Source: Muricauda sp. SCSIO 64092 (GTDB lineage: Bacteria; Bacteroidota; Bacteroidia; Flavobacteriales; Flavobacteriaceae). Taken from it: a stretch of 64,000 bases of DNA. Every line of letters begins with the position of its first letter. Position 1 is the stretch's first letter. The notes under the pieces were generated by a model. It had not been told where the DNA came from. It made no database searches and saw only the letters and a list, made by a program, of their open reading frames with translations. The DNA lies in the NCBI RefSeq assembly GCF_023016285.1, contig NZ_CP095413.1, positions 1,116,001 through 1,180,000 on the forward strand, in the 5' to 3' direction. Both the position numbers and the translations under genes were made by a program. Positions 9,787 to 18,306 of the stretch are shown here, piece after piece.

Positions 9787-10914
9787 TTATTCGTTTATGG
9801 CGACAACTTCCGCTGTTTCCATATTTTCCAAAGGAGCTTTTTCTTCCCCTCCATTGGCGGCCAAGAGCGTTTCTGTAAACGTTTTTTGTTCAGCCATCCA
9901 ATCATTGTATTCATCTTCGGTAACCACCACAATTTTCATTTGCATATTGTAGTGCGATTTACCACAGATTTTATTGCAAAGTAAGACATAATCAAATTCC
10001 CATGGGTCCGAATTGGGCCTTCCTTCGGCAGCCCATTTCGCCCTTAATTGATTGGTCCGTTTTACTTTGTCAACCACATCCGGGTTCAGTCTCATTTCTT
10101 CCGTTGTGATGGTTGGGGTGAAAGAAAACTGTGTGATCATTCCCGGCACACAGTTCATTTGCGCCCTAAAGTGCGGCATATAAGCCGAATGCAATACGTC
10201 TTGGGAACGCATGTAAAAATTCACTTTTCTTCCAACGGGAAGATATAATTCCTTTACTATAATGTCATCCGTGGCATTGGGGTCGGATTCATCCAATCCC
10301 AAAACGTTGGCCCTATTAATGTCTATCAATCGAACACTGGCATCACCCAAAACATTGTCCTGCCCCCCATACCTCGCGGTCCAATTAAACTGTTGGGCAT
10401 ATAGCTCTACAATCAAGGGGTCATCTTCTTCGTTCACATCCATAATCTCAGTCCAATAGTAGAGTCCGGAGATAATCAAGCCTGCGAGCACAATAACCGG
10501 GATGATGGTCCAAATAAACTCCAATCTGTCATTATCGGCATAAAATAGTGCCTTTTTTCCCTTCTCCCCTCTGTATTTGTAACCGAAATAATGAAGCAAT
10601 GCCTGGGTAATGGTCTGCACAAAGAAAATTACGGCGAAGGAAATCCACATCAATGTATCGTATTCCCCACCGTGGGCAGAGGCTGCTTCTGGTAACAGCA
10701 CCTTGGTGTACTTTGCAAAGCTAAATATGGTGATACCGTATATGAATATCAAAAAGAGGAACAATAGGTATCCATTGGCCCTATTATCGGAATCATTTGC
10801 AATTTCCGATTTTGAAGCATCTACTCGTAATTGAGACAATTCAAATATTTTGGTCAATTGCCAGATGGCAATAGCCACCAAAACAAGAACCGTTAAAACT
10901 AATAATGTCGTCAT
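9787..10914 (-). CDS. ctaC: Cytochrome c oxidase subunit II
   Basis: The 375-residue protein has several N-terminal hydrophobic segments: a first helix (LLVLTVLVLVAIAIW), a second near 55 (LFLFLIFIYGITIFS), and the pair typical of subunit II. A periplasmic cupredoxin domain follows. The CuA ligands are in DVLHSAYMPHF (His) and in LLCNKICGKSHYNMQM (Cys, Cys, His, Met). The usual CxExC has Lys in place of Glu; that position binds copper through the backbone, so this need not impair the site. It accepts electrons from a c-type cytochrome or directly from alternative complex III and passes them to subunit I. It starts 24 bases after actF. The C-terminal tail (about 35 residues) is acidic and probably disordered. 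Confidence 0.95.
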   Translation of the reverse strand: MTTLLVLTVLVLVAIAIWQLTKIFELSQLRVDASKSEIANDSDNRANGYLLFLFLIFIYGITIFSFAKYTKVLLPEAASAHGGEYDTLMWISFAVIFFVQTITQALLHYFGYKYRGEKGKKALFYADNDRLEFIWTIIPVIVLAGLIISGLYYWTEIMDVNEEDDPLIVELYAQQFNWTARYGGQDNVLGDASVRLIDINRANVLGLDESDPNATDDIIVKELYLPVGRKVNFYMRSQDVLHSAYMPHFRAQMNCVPGMITQFSFTPTITTEEMRLNPDVVDKVKRTNQLRAKWAAEGRPNSDPWEFDYVLLCNKICGKSHYNMQMKIVVVTEDEYNDWMAEQKTFTETLLAANGGEEKAPLENMETAEVVAINE

Positions 10915-10938
10915 TTCTTAATTTTTCTCTTCCGCTTT

Positions 10939-12297
10939 TTAGTAATGGAAATGTCTACTTTCTTCAATAAATGGATTACGTTTCGGCATCAATTCTTCTT
11001 TGGTAAGGGCTGTGAACGTCCAAAAGACAAACAAACCACCAAAGAACAATATCCCACCTATTTCGGGTATTCCAAGATGCCAGTTCTCACCAACGGTTGC
11101 GGGCATTACCATGTTGAATACATCCATATAATGTCCAAACAAAATAATGATTCCCGTCATAATTACGAACCAATTTACACGTTTGTAGTCACTGTTCATC
11201 AACACTAATAGTGGAAAGATAAAATTAAGTGCCAACATACCAAAGAATGGCAGTTTATAATGTTCTATTCGAGTAACGAAATAGGTGACCTCTTCGGGGA
11301 TATTCGCATACCATATCAACATAAACTGACTAAACCACAAATACGTCCAAAAGATGCTTATGCCAAACATAAATTTGGCCAAATCGTGGATATGGCTATC
11401 GTTCACTTCCTGCAGGTATCCTTTGGATTTTAGATAGATGGTTACCATTGCTATTACGGTAATCCCAGAAACGAACATACTGGCAAATACATACCATCCA
11501 AAAAGCGTACTGAACCAGTGAGGATTCAAACTCATGATCCAATCCCATGACATCATGGATTCCGATATCAAATAGAATACCAAGAATCCTGCAGACCATC
11601 TAAAGTTCTTTTTGAAATTGGAATCATCATCCGCCTTGTCCTGGGCCAAGCTCAATTTTCTTGAAATCTGGCGGTAAGCAATCCATCCACCAAGGAAAAT
11701 AGCAGCCCTGATCAAGAAAAATGTAGGATTTAAATACCCCTGTTTTCCTTGCAATAATGCGTCATGGGCAACAACTTCCGCATCCATCCAGGTGAACATA
11801 TGGTTAAAGTGCAATACGGATAGTACCAATAACACGAATACTATGATTCCCCCCGGGACCAAATAGGCGGTTATCCCTTCCATGACCCTAAACAGCAAAG
11901 GAGCCCAACCTGCCTGCGCAGCCCTGTTGACCGCATAAAAGGCAAGTGTTCCAAGTGATATCATAAAGAAAAAGAAGGCCGCTACATATAAGGCCGACCA
12001 TGGCCTGTTCTTTAATTGATGGTACACGTGTTCGTCATGGGAGGCACTATGCCCTTCGCCATGGCCTGCTGCCTCTTCGGTATGTTCCCCGTCATGGGAA
12101 GCCATCGCGTTGGTTTGATCGGCATGTGCATCGCCACCATGTCCACCATGACCATCGGAATGGGCAGCCGCGACCATTGCCTTGGCCTCCTCCACGTTGG
12201 CGGGGGTATTCATAAATCCAGCAATAAGCATCACTAAGCCAAGGCCCATTGCTATGTACGACCCAATTTTTAATCTATTTGAAAAGGTATATTTCAT
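10939..12297 (-). CDS. actF: Alternative complex III subunit ActF
   Basis: ActF is one of the two large NrfD-like membrane subunits of alternative complex III, the quinol:electron-acceptor oxidoreductase that replaces the bc1 complex in this phylum. The 452-residue protein has an N-terminal hydrophobic segment, then about 60 residues very rich in His, Gly and Asp (HSDGHGGHGGDAHADQ and similar), then about ten hydrophobic segments including FRWSAGFLVFYLISESMMSWDW and HIHDLAKFMFGISIFWTYLWF-like sequence. Position after actE and before ctaC matches the canonical act gene order. The His-rich insert is not part of the core fold and may bind metal; that is inference. It starts 9 bases after actE. 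Confidence 0.93.
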   Translation of the reverse strand: MKYTFSNRLKIGSYIAMGLGLVMLIAGFMNTPANVEEAKAMVAAAHSDGHGGHGGDAHADQTNAMASHDGEHTEEAAGHGEGHSASHDEHVYHQLKNRPWSALYVAAFFFFMISLGTLAFYAVNRAAQAGWAPLLFRVMEGITAYLVPGGIIVFVLLVLSVLHFNHMFTWMDAEVVAHDALLQGKQGYLNPTFFLIRAAIFLGGWIAYRQISRKLSLAQDKADDDSNFKKNFRWSAGFLVFYLISESMMSWDWIMSLNPHWFSTLFGWYVFASMFVSGITVIAMVTIYLKSKGYLQEVNDSHIHDLAKFMFGISIFWTYLWFSQFMLIWYANIPEEVTYFVTRIEHYKLPFFGMLALNFIFPLLVLMNSDYKRVNWFVIMTGIIILFGHYMDVFNMVMPATVGENWHLGIPEIGGILFFGGLFVFWTFTALTKEELMPKRNPFIEESRHFHY

Positions 12298-12306
12298 TCC
12301 TATTGC

Positions 12307-12879
12307 TTATTTGGATAGGTCTTCTTTTAATTGCATAACATACTCCGAAACTTGCCACATTTCTTCCTCTGAACTAAACTGGGAAGCGTAGGAGCCCATG
12401 GAATTCAATCCATAGTACATGGTATGGTAGGTACTTCCAACGGTAATGTTCCTGGCAACATCAGCGTAACTGGGGACACCCAATATTTTTTCGCGTTTTA
12501 CCAAAGTACCCTGTCCCGCACCTTTGTTCCCATGGCAAATGGCACAATACACATCATATAATTCCTTCCCCTTGACCAGGTTCTCCTCACGATTCAAGGA
12601 ATCCAGCGGGCTTGGTTGTAATCTTGCCAATTCCTTACCTTCTATGGAGTTGTCAAACTCATAGGGAAGCCACTCCCTGGATACCGTGCCCTCCGCCGGA
12701 AGCAAAGCTGCCGTACCTTGGGGGAAAAGACCATTATCGTCCCCTTGATAGGTTTCATACCCCACAGGTTCGTACATATTGGGCATGTATTGGTAGTTGG
12801 GTTGGTTTTTGTCAAAACATGAGGTAATCCCTACCAAAAGGAAAAAGATCAACCCGATTTTAATGCTACTTTTTATCAT
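12307..12879 (-). CDS. actE: Alternative complex III subunit ActE, monoheme cytochrome c lipoprotein
   Basis: ActE carries one c-type heme and sits on the periplasmic face of alternative complex III, passing electrons out of the multiheme subunit. The protein has a lipoprotein signal (FFLLVGITSC, lipobox Cys) and one heme site in YDVYCAICHGNKGAGQG, with a plausible distal Met later in TMYYGLNSMGSYASQF. I chose the ATG at 12879 (MIKSSIKIGL), only 4 bases past the actD stop; an upstream in-frame start at 12915 would spoil the lipoprotein signal. The act gene order supports the assignment. Length (190 residues) is normal for the family. Confidence 0.93.
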   Translation of the reverse strand: MIKSSIKIGLIFFLLVGITSCFDKNQPNYQYMPNMYEPVGYETYQGDDNGLFPQGTAALLPAEGTVSREWLPYEFDNSIEGKELARLQPSPLDSLNREENLVKGKELYDVYCAICHGNKGAGQGTLVKREKILGVPSYADVARNITVGSTYHTMYYGLNSMGSYASQFSSEEEMWQVSEYVMQLKEDLSK

Positions 12880-12883
12880 AGTC

Positions 12884-13405
12884 TTACTTTTTTGGCACTT
12901 GTACTTCCACAGCACCGGTGTCCAATAGCAATTCTTTTAAGGCTTCTTCATCGTTTCCAACAGCAACCTCCACCAAAAAACGGTCATCCGTTGTTCTAAT
13001 ATCTGGATTCTCCGCTTTTTTAAACGGCCACATTTTGCTTCGTAGGTAAAAGGTAATTACCATGAGGTGCGCAGCGAAGAATACCGTCATCTCAAACATA
13101 ATGGGGACAAAGGCTGGCATATTTTCCAGATAGCTAAAACTGGGTTTACCACCGATGTCCTGCGGCCAGTCCTGAATCATGATGTAGTTCATCATGGTAA
13201 TAGCCACAGCCAATCCCAAACATCCGTATAAAAAGGAGGTTATCGCGATCCTAGTATCCGCCAATCCCATGGCCTTATCCAGCCCATGGACCGGAAAGGG
13301 GGTATACACTTCCTCGATATGATATTTTTCGGAACGTAACTTTTTAACGGCATGCATCAGCAAGTCGTCATCATCGTACAATGCCCTAAATGTGGTTGAT
13401 GCCAT
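12884..13405 (-). CDS. actD: Alternative complex III subunit ActD (DUF3341)
   Basis: This 173-residue membrane subunit has the DUF3341 pattern: a soluble N-terminus beginning ALYDDDDLLMHAVKKLR, with YTPFPVHGLDKAMGL, then two hydrophobic hairpin helices (ITSFLYGCLGLAVAITMMNY and FVPIMFEMTVFFAAHLMVIT) and a short cytoplasmic tail. ActD is a structural subunit of alternative complex III that packs against ActC and ActF; no redox cofactor is expected. It starts 10 bases after actC and ends 4 bases before actE, so the genes are translationally close. The tail after RTTDDRFLVEVA is somewhat extended and acidic. Confidence 0.92.
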   Translation of the reverse strand: MASTTFRALYDDDDLLMHAVKKLRSEKYHIEEVYTPFPVHGLDKAMGLADTRIAITSFLYGCLGLAVAITMMNYIMIQDWPQDIGGKPSFSYLENMPAFVPIMFEMTVFFAAHLMVITFYLRSKMWPFKKAENPDIRTTDDRFLVEVAVGNDEEALKELLLDTGAVEVQVPKK

Positions 13406-13415
13406 TTATCTAATC

Positions 13416-15152
13416 TTAGTTTATCAATTTTTTAGCTTGTCCTGCCCAATCATCACGTTGCGCCCTTCCAGGGAAGGACCCTGTAATCGAATCCAACAAA
13501 TCGTATTCTTTTGCGGTCATCTTACTTACCTGTAAAAAGGAGAAAATGCCAATTTTATTCAATGTTTTTTCCATCAAAGGACCAATGCCCTTTACCTTTT
13601 TTAAATCGTCCGGGGTTTGTGTCTTGGTATCAAAACTTCCGATGCTCGACAATAATCGGTTTATGGAAACACCTGCCATTGCCACTTCCGGGAGCGGTTC
13701 ATCGGCATGACCCGCATCCATTTCCACTTCCACAATCTTACCTCTCGCAGGCATGGTATACAATGGCTGTCCAGCTTCCCGTAGCGCCTTGTACCTTGCA
13801 CCTGATGACTTCAATATCGATTTCACCTCGGCTTGTGCAATTACTGGGAAGGTTCTGGAATACAATAAGAACAGGACAAAAAAGAATCCAATCGTTCCAA
13901 TAAATATTCCGATATCCACAAAAGTTGGGGAAAACATGGTCCATGAGGACGGCAGGTAATCCCTATGCAAGGAAGTGACGATAATCACAAAACGCTCAAA
14001 CCACATTCCTATATTCACCACAATGGAAATGAAGAAGGAGAACATGATACTGGTACGTAATTTTTTGAACCACATAAATTGTGGTGAGAAAACATTACAG
14101 GTCATCATGGACCAATAGGCCCACCAGTAAGGCCCCGTAGCCCTGTTAAGGAAGGCATATTGTTCATATTCCACTCCGGAATACCATGCAATGAACAATT
14201 CCGTAATATAGGCACATCCCACAATGGAGCCCGTAATCATGATTACGATGTTCATTAATTCAATATGCTGAACGGTGATGTATGCCTCGAGATTACAAAC
14301 TTTTCGCATGATGATCAGCAAGGTCTGTACCATGGCAAAACCTGAGAATATCGCTCCTGCAACGAAATAGGGTGGGAATATGGTGGTATGCCAACCTGGT
14401 ATTACCGATGTGGCGAAGTCAAAGGATACAATGGTATGTACGGAAAGTACAAGTGGGGTGGCCAAACCGGCCAATACCAAGGACACTTCTTCAAAGCGTT
14501 GCCAATCTTTGGCCCGACCAGTCCATCCAAAACTTAGCAAACTGTATATTTTCTTTTGGAAGGGTTTTACCGCCCTATCACGAATCATGGCAAAGTCCGG
14601 GAGCAATCCTGTCCACCAGAAAACCAGGGAAACGGAAAGGTAGGTTGAAATCGCAAAAACGTCCCAAAGCAGTGGGGAGTTAAAATTCACCCATAGCGAT
14701 CCAAATTGGTTTGGAATGGGTAATACCCAGTACGCCAACCACGGACGCCCCATATGGATAATAGGGAACAATCCAGCCTGGATTACGGAGAAAATGGTCA
14801 TGGCCTCTGCAGAACGGTTGATCGCCATACGCCATTTTTGACGGAACAGCAATAATACCGCTGAAATCAAGGTTCCCGCATGACCAATACCTACCCACCA
14901 TACGAAGTTGGTAATGTCCCATGCCCAGTTTACCGTTTTGTTGAGGCCCCAGACCCCAATTCCTGTTGAAATGGTATAAATGATACAACCCAATCCCCAT
15001 AAAAATGCGACCAAAGCAATGGAAAAAACTATCCACCATTGCTTATTGGCCTTGCCTTCCACCGGTCTGGCAATATCCACGGAAACGTCGTGGTAGCCTT
15101 TGTCTCCCAGTACAAGGGGTCTGCGTATAGGTGCTTCGTAATGCGATGCCAT
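13416..15152 (-). CDS. actC: Alternative complex III subunit ActC (NrfD/PsrC family) with a C-terminal helix-hairpin-helix tail
   Basis: ActC is the NrfD-type membrane subunit with the quinol-binding site. It starts with the typical YEAPIRRPLVLGDKGYHDVS, followed by about ten hydrophobic segments; GIGHAGTLISAVLLLFRQKWR and GWHTTIFPPYFVAGAIFSGF are characteristic. The core ends near residue 470. The remaining ~110 residues are an unusual extension: an acidic linker, then DDLKKVKGIGPLMEKTLNKI and GIFSFLQVSKMTAKEYDLLD, which is a helix-hairpin-helix motif of the type seen in nucleic-acid-binding and other small domains, ending GRAQRDDWAGQAKKLIN. The extension is in frame with no break. It lies 25 bases after actB and 10 before actD. 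Confidence 0.93.
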   Translation of the reverse strand: MASHYEAPIRRPLVLGDKGYHDVSVDIARPVEGKANKQWWIVFSIALVAFLWGLGCIIYTISTGIGVWGLNKTVNWAWDITNFVWWVGIGHAGTLISAVLLLFRQKWRMAINRSAEAMTIFSVIQAGLFPIIHMGRPWLAYWVLPIPNQFGSLWVNFNSPLLWDVFAISTYLSVSLVFWWTGLLPDFAMIRDRAVKPFQKKIYSLLSFGWTGRAKDWQRFEEVSLVLAGLATPLVLSVHTIVSFDFATSVIPGWHTTIFPPYFVAGAIFSGFAMVQTLLIIMRKVCNLEAYITVQHIELMNIVIMITGSIVGCAYITELFIAWYSGVEYEQYAFLNRATGPYWWAYWSMMTCNVFSPQFMWFKKLRTSIMFSFFISIVVNIGMWFERFVIIVTSLHRDYLPSSWTMFSPTFVDIGIFIGTIGFFFVLFLLYSRTFPVIAQAEVKSILKSSGARYKALREAGQPLYTMPARGKIVEVEMDAGHADEPLPEVAMAGVSINRLLSSIGSFDTKTQTPDDLKKVKGIGPLMEKTLNKIGIFSFLQVSKMTAKEYDLLDSITGSFPGRAQRDDWAGQAKKLIN

Positions 15153-15177
15153 ATTAGCGTATTCTAATTTTTATTGG

Positions 15178-18100
15178 TTATGCCTCGTTGGTATTTCTCA
15201 CTTTAACATGATAGAACACATTGGGTTGTGTCCCCACATGTTCCAATAAGTGATACATTCTGTCATCCTTCTTCAACTTGGCCACTTTGCTTTCTTTGTC
15301 ATTCACGTCCCCAAAAACAATGGCCCCACTGCTACAGGCAGAGGAACATGCCGTTTGGAACTCTCCATCCTTAACCTCCCGGCCTTCTTTCTTGGCATCC
15401 AAAATGGTCTTTTGGGTCATCTGGATACACCAAGAGCATTTCTCCATAACACCCCTGGAACGTACATTGACGTCCGGATTCAACACCATTTTGCCCAAGT
15501 CGTTGTTCATATAGAAATCAAACTCGTCATTATTGTTGTATAAGAACCAGTTGAAACGTCTTACTTTATAAGGACAGTTGTTGGCACAATAGCGTGTTCC
15601 CACACAACGGTTATATGCCATATGGTTGTGTCCCTGTTTACTGTGGGCAGTAGCCGCTACCGGACAAACGGTCTCGCAAGGTGCATGATTACAATGCTGA
15701 CACATTACGGGCTGGAAGGCCACCTGAGGGTTGGCTGCAGGATTTTCGAGGGCCAACATCGTGTTTTTATACCCCTCCGCTGCAGTATCCTTCTCCTCTA
15801 CGTCATTTTCAAAAGTATCTTCCGAAGAGTAATACCTATCAATACGCAACCAATGCATATCACGCGAAAGACGCATTTCCTTTTTTCCAACTACAGGCAC
15901 ATTGTTTTCCGCATGACAGGCAATGACACACGCTCCACATCCGGTACATGCATTTAAATCGATCGACATGTTAAAGTGGTGTCCTATAGATCGATCAAAA
16001 CTCTCCCATAAATCCACGGTAGTTGCAGGCACTTCCTGATGGTCCAGGGAAACCTGCGGAACGGGATTCCAAACATGGGGTTCCTCAGTGTTGAATTCCT
16101 TTAAAGTCGTTTCTTTGATGATATCCCCACGGCCCATCAACGTATTGTGCAATTGGATACAGGCAAATTCATGTACCCCACTTGCCTTTGAGATGGAAAC
16201 GGATTGAACATCATTAAAATTCCTGTACAATGGAAAAGCGTTGACACCAGTTTGCATTTCCTCTTGCATCCCGGCCATTCTTCCGTAACCGAAGGACAGA
16301 CCTGCTGTTCCCTTGGCCTGACCCGGCTGAATGATTACGGGAATATTTTCCAATGTAGTACCATCCACGGTTACGTTTGCATAGCTTCCATCGAGACCAC
16401 CATTGGCAACATTATAATTTTCCAATCCAAGTTCCTCCGCATCAGCTTTGGAAATGGTGATATAGTTATCCCAGGTAACACGGGTAATTGGATCGGGGAA
16501 CTCTTGCAACCAAGGATTATTGGCTTGTTTCCCGTCACCCATACCCACTTTGGAATATAGTGTCAGTTCCATACTGGAATCGGCTGTACTCGTCAATGAA
16601 CGTAATGCGGAGGACAATGAGGAAATCATGGTTTCCTCTCCGGTTGCCTCTTCATTGGGTTCAACGGCGCTTTCATCGGCACCATCACTCATGGCAACCG
16701 TAAAAACACCATCTTGAAGGGCTTTATTCCACCCAAAACCATTTAGGTAGGAATTTGTCCAGTTCTCTTTCACATATTCACGATAAGACATTTCGCCGCC
16801 CATCCAATTCAATAGACAGGTTTGAAATTGTCTTGTATCAAACAATTCCCGGATTACCGGTTGCATGAGGCTCAAATGACCTTTTTTCAACTCGGCATCC
16901 CCCCACGATTCCAAATAGTGTGAAGCGGCAGCCACATGGGATACGGACTGGGCCGTTTCATCATTGTTCAAGGCAAAATAAACGGACAAATCCACTTTTC
17001 CCAGACCTTCAACAAAATCTGCGGCATTGGGCAATGAATAAACCGGATTGACACCGTCAATAATAAGTGCGCCAATTCTACCGGCATTCATATCCGCAAT
17101 GAGCTTATCCACTTCTGCTGTATTTCCAGCTCGGATATAACGGGGTTTTTCCGTGTCAAATGCTTCGCTTTGGAGCAGTTTATTAATCGCCAATGTTACC
17201 ATTTGCGCATTAATATCATTCAAACCGCAGACCACTACGGCCTTGCTCCCTGCTTTTCTTATTTCCGATGCAATGGCATCAACGGTAGCATCTATATCAG
17301 AATTGCCACCACCAACGGTACTGCCATTCAGTTTACCATACAATTTTGCCAAGCCTGTTCTAATTTCCGAAGGCTTCATGGGCAAACGGGCATCTGCATT
17401 GGCACCGGACAATGACATATTGGACTCTATCTGGACATGACGCGACATCTTTCCGTTATGGGGGACCCTGCCTTTGGCATATCCCGAATCATATCCCCCG
17501 CCTTGCCAATCCCCTAGGAAATCAGCCGCAAAGGAAACAATAAGTTCAGCTTTGCTAAAATCGTAATCCACCAAGGCCCGCTCACCATACATGGCCTCAA
17601 ATGCATTTAAGGCAGCATCTTCAGAAATGGCATCGTATGTAACATGGTTCACATTTCCAAATGCCTCGGAAAACTCGGAAACCAATTTGGAAGTGGAAGG
17701 ACTTGCGTAGGTTTGCGTCAATAATGCCACCTGTTTGCCCGAGTTCTGTAATCCCGCCAATTTGGCCTTTACAGTGGCATCAAGAACATCCCATTCCATG
17801 AATTCACCATTGGCCATTGGGCCCTGAACCCTCTTTTTGTCGTACAAAGAAAGGACGGAAGCATTCACCCTGGCATTAGCGCCTCCAAGTACTGAAGCCC
17901 TATCATTATTCTTTATGAGAATCGGTCGTCCTTCCCGCGTTTTTACCAAAATACTGGCAAAATCAAATCCATCTGCGATTGTGGTCGCATAGTAATTGGC
18001 CACACCAGGGACAATGTTCTCCGGCTGGATGACGTAGGGAACGGACTTATGAACGGGGCCTTCGCAAGCAGCCATAGTAGCAGCAGCCGTGCTAAAACCC

Positions 18101-18276
18101 ACATATTTAAGGAAATCCCTTCTAGTTGTGCTGGATTCCTCCAAATTCTCCTTATCCCCAAGAAAATCATCCACGGGAATATGTTCCACAAATTCGTTTT
18201 GTTTTAGCGTCTCAACAATGGAATCGGTCGAATTCAATTCCGCCTCACTCTTCCAATATTTCTTGTTTGATGCCAT
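15178..18276 (-). CDS. actB: Alternative complex III subunit ActB, molybdopterin-like and 4x[4Fe-4S] protein with Tat signal
   Basis: The roughly 1032-residue protein is a natural fusion of a molybdopterin-oxidoreductase-like domain (without expected cofactor) and a ferredoxin domain. After a ~50-residue leader (KKYWKSEAELNSTDSI) comes a twin-arginine motif, TTRRDFLKYVGFSTAAATMA, as in the known MoCo Tat-extension family. The C-terminal quarter has four cysteine clusters: CTGCGACVIACHAE, CQHCNHAPCETVCPV, CVGTRYCANNCPYKVRR, and CSWCIQ paired with CSSACSSGAIVFGD. These form the iron-sulphur chain of alternative complex III in the periplasm. Start at 18276 (MASNKKYW) is chosen over the in-frame start at 18300 because it gives the normal N-terminus. 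It follows actA by 30 bases. Confidence 0.95.
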   Translation of the reverse strand: MASNKKYWKSEAELNSTDSIVETLKQNEFVEHIPVDDFLGDKENLEESSTTRRDFLKYVGFSTAAATMAACEGPVHKSVPYVIQPENIVPGVANYYATTIADGFDFASILVKTREGRPILIKNNDRASVLGGANARVNASVLSLYDKKRVQGPMANGEFMEWDVLDATVKAKLAGLQNSGKQVALLTQTYASPSTSKLVSEFSEAFGNVNHVTYDAISEDAALNAFEAMYGERALVDYDFSKAELIVSFAADFLGDWQGGGYDSGYAKGRVPHNGKMSRHVQIESNMSLSGANADARLPMKPSEIRTGLAKLYGKLNGSTVGGGNSDIDATVDAIASEIRKAGSKAVVVCGLNDINAQMVTLAINKLLQSEAFDTEKPRYIRAGNTAEVDKLIADMNAGRIGALIIDGVNPVYSLPNAADFVEGLGKVDLSVYFALNNDETAQSVSHVAAASHYLESWGDAELKKGHLSLMQPVIRELFDTRQFQTCLLNWMGGEMSYREYVKENWTNSYLNGFGWNKALQDGVFTVAMSDGADESAVEPNEEATGEETMISSLSSALRSLTSTADSSMELTLYSKVGMGDGKQANNPWLQEFPDPITRVTWDNYITISKADAEELGLENYNVANGGLDGSYANVTVDGTTLENIPVIIQPGQAKGTAGLSFGYGRMAGMQEEMQTGVNAFPLYRNFNDVQSVSISKASGVHEFACIQLHNTLMGRGDIIKETTLKEFNTEEPHVWNPVPQVSLDHQEVPATTVDLWESFDRSIGHHFNMSIDLNACTGCGACVIACHAENNVPVVGKKEMRLSRDMHWLRIDRYYSSEDTFENDVEEKDTAAEGYKNTMLALENPAANPQVAFQPVMCQHCNHAPCETVCPVAATAHSKQGHNHMAYNRCVGTRYCANNCPYKVRRFNWFLYNNNDEFDFYMNNDLGKMVLNPDVNVRSRGVMEKCSWCIQMTQKTILDAKKEGREVKDGEFQTACSSACSSGAIVFGDVNDKESKVAKLKKDDRMYHLLEHVGTQPNVFYHVKVRNTNEA

Positions 18277-18306
18277 ATAGTTTTGTAAGAATAACTTCAA
18301 GTTAAA

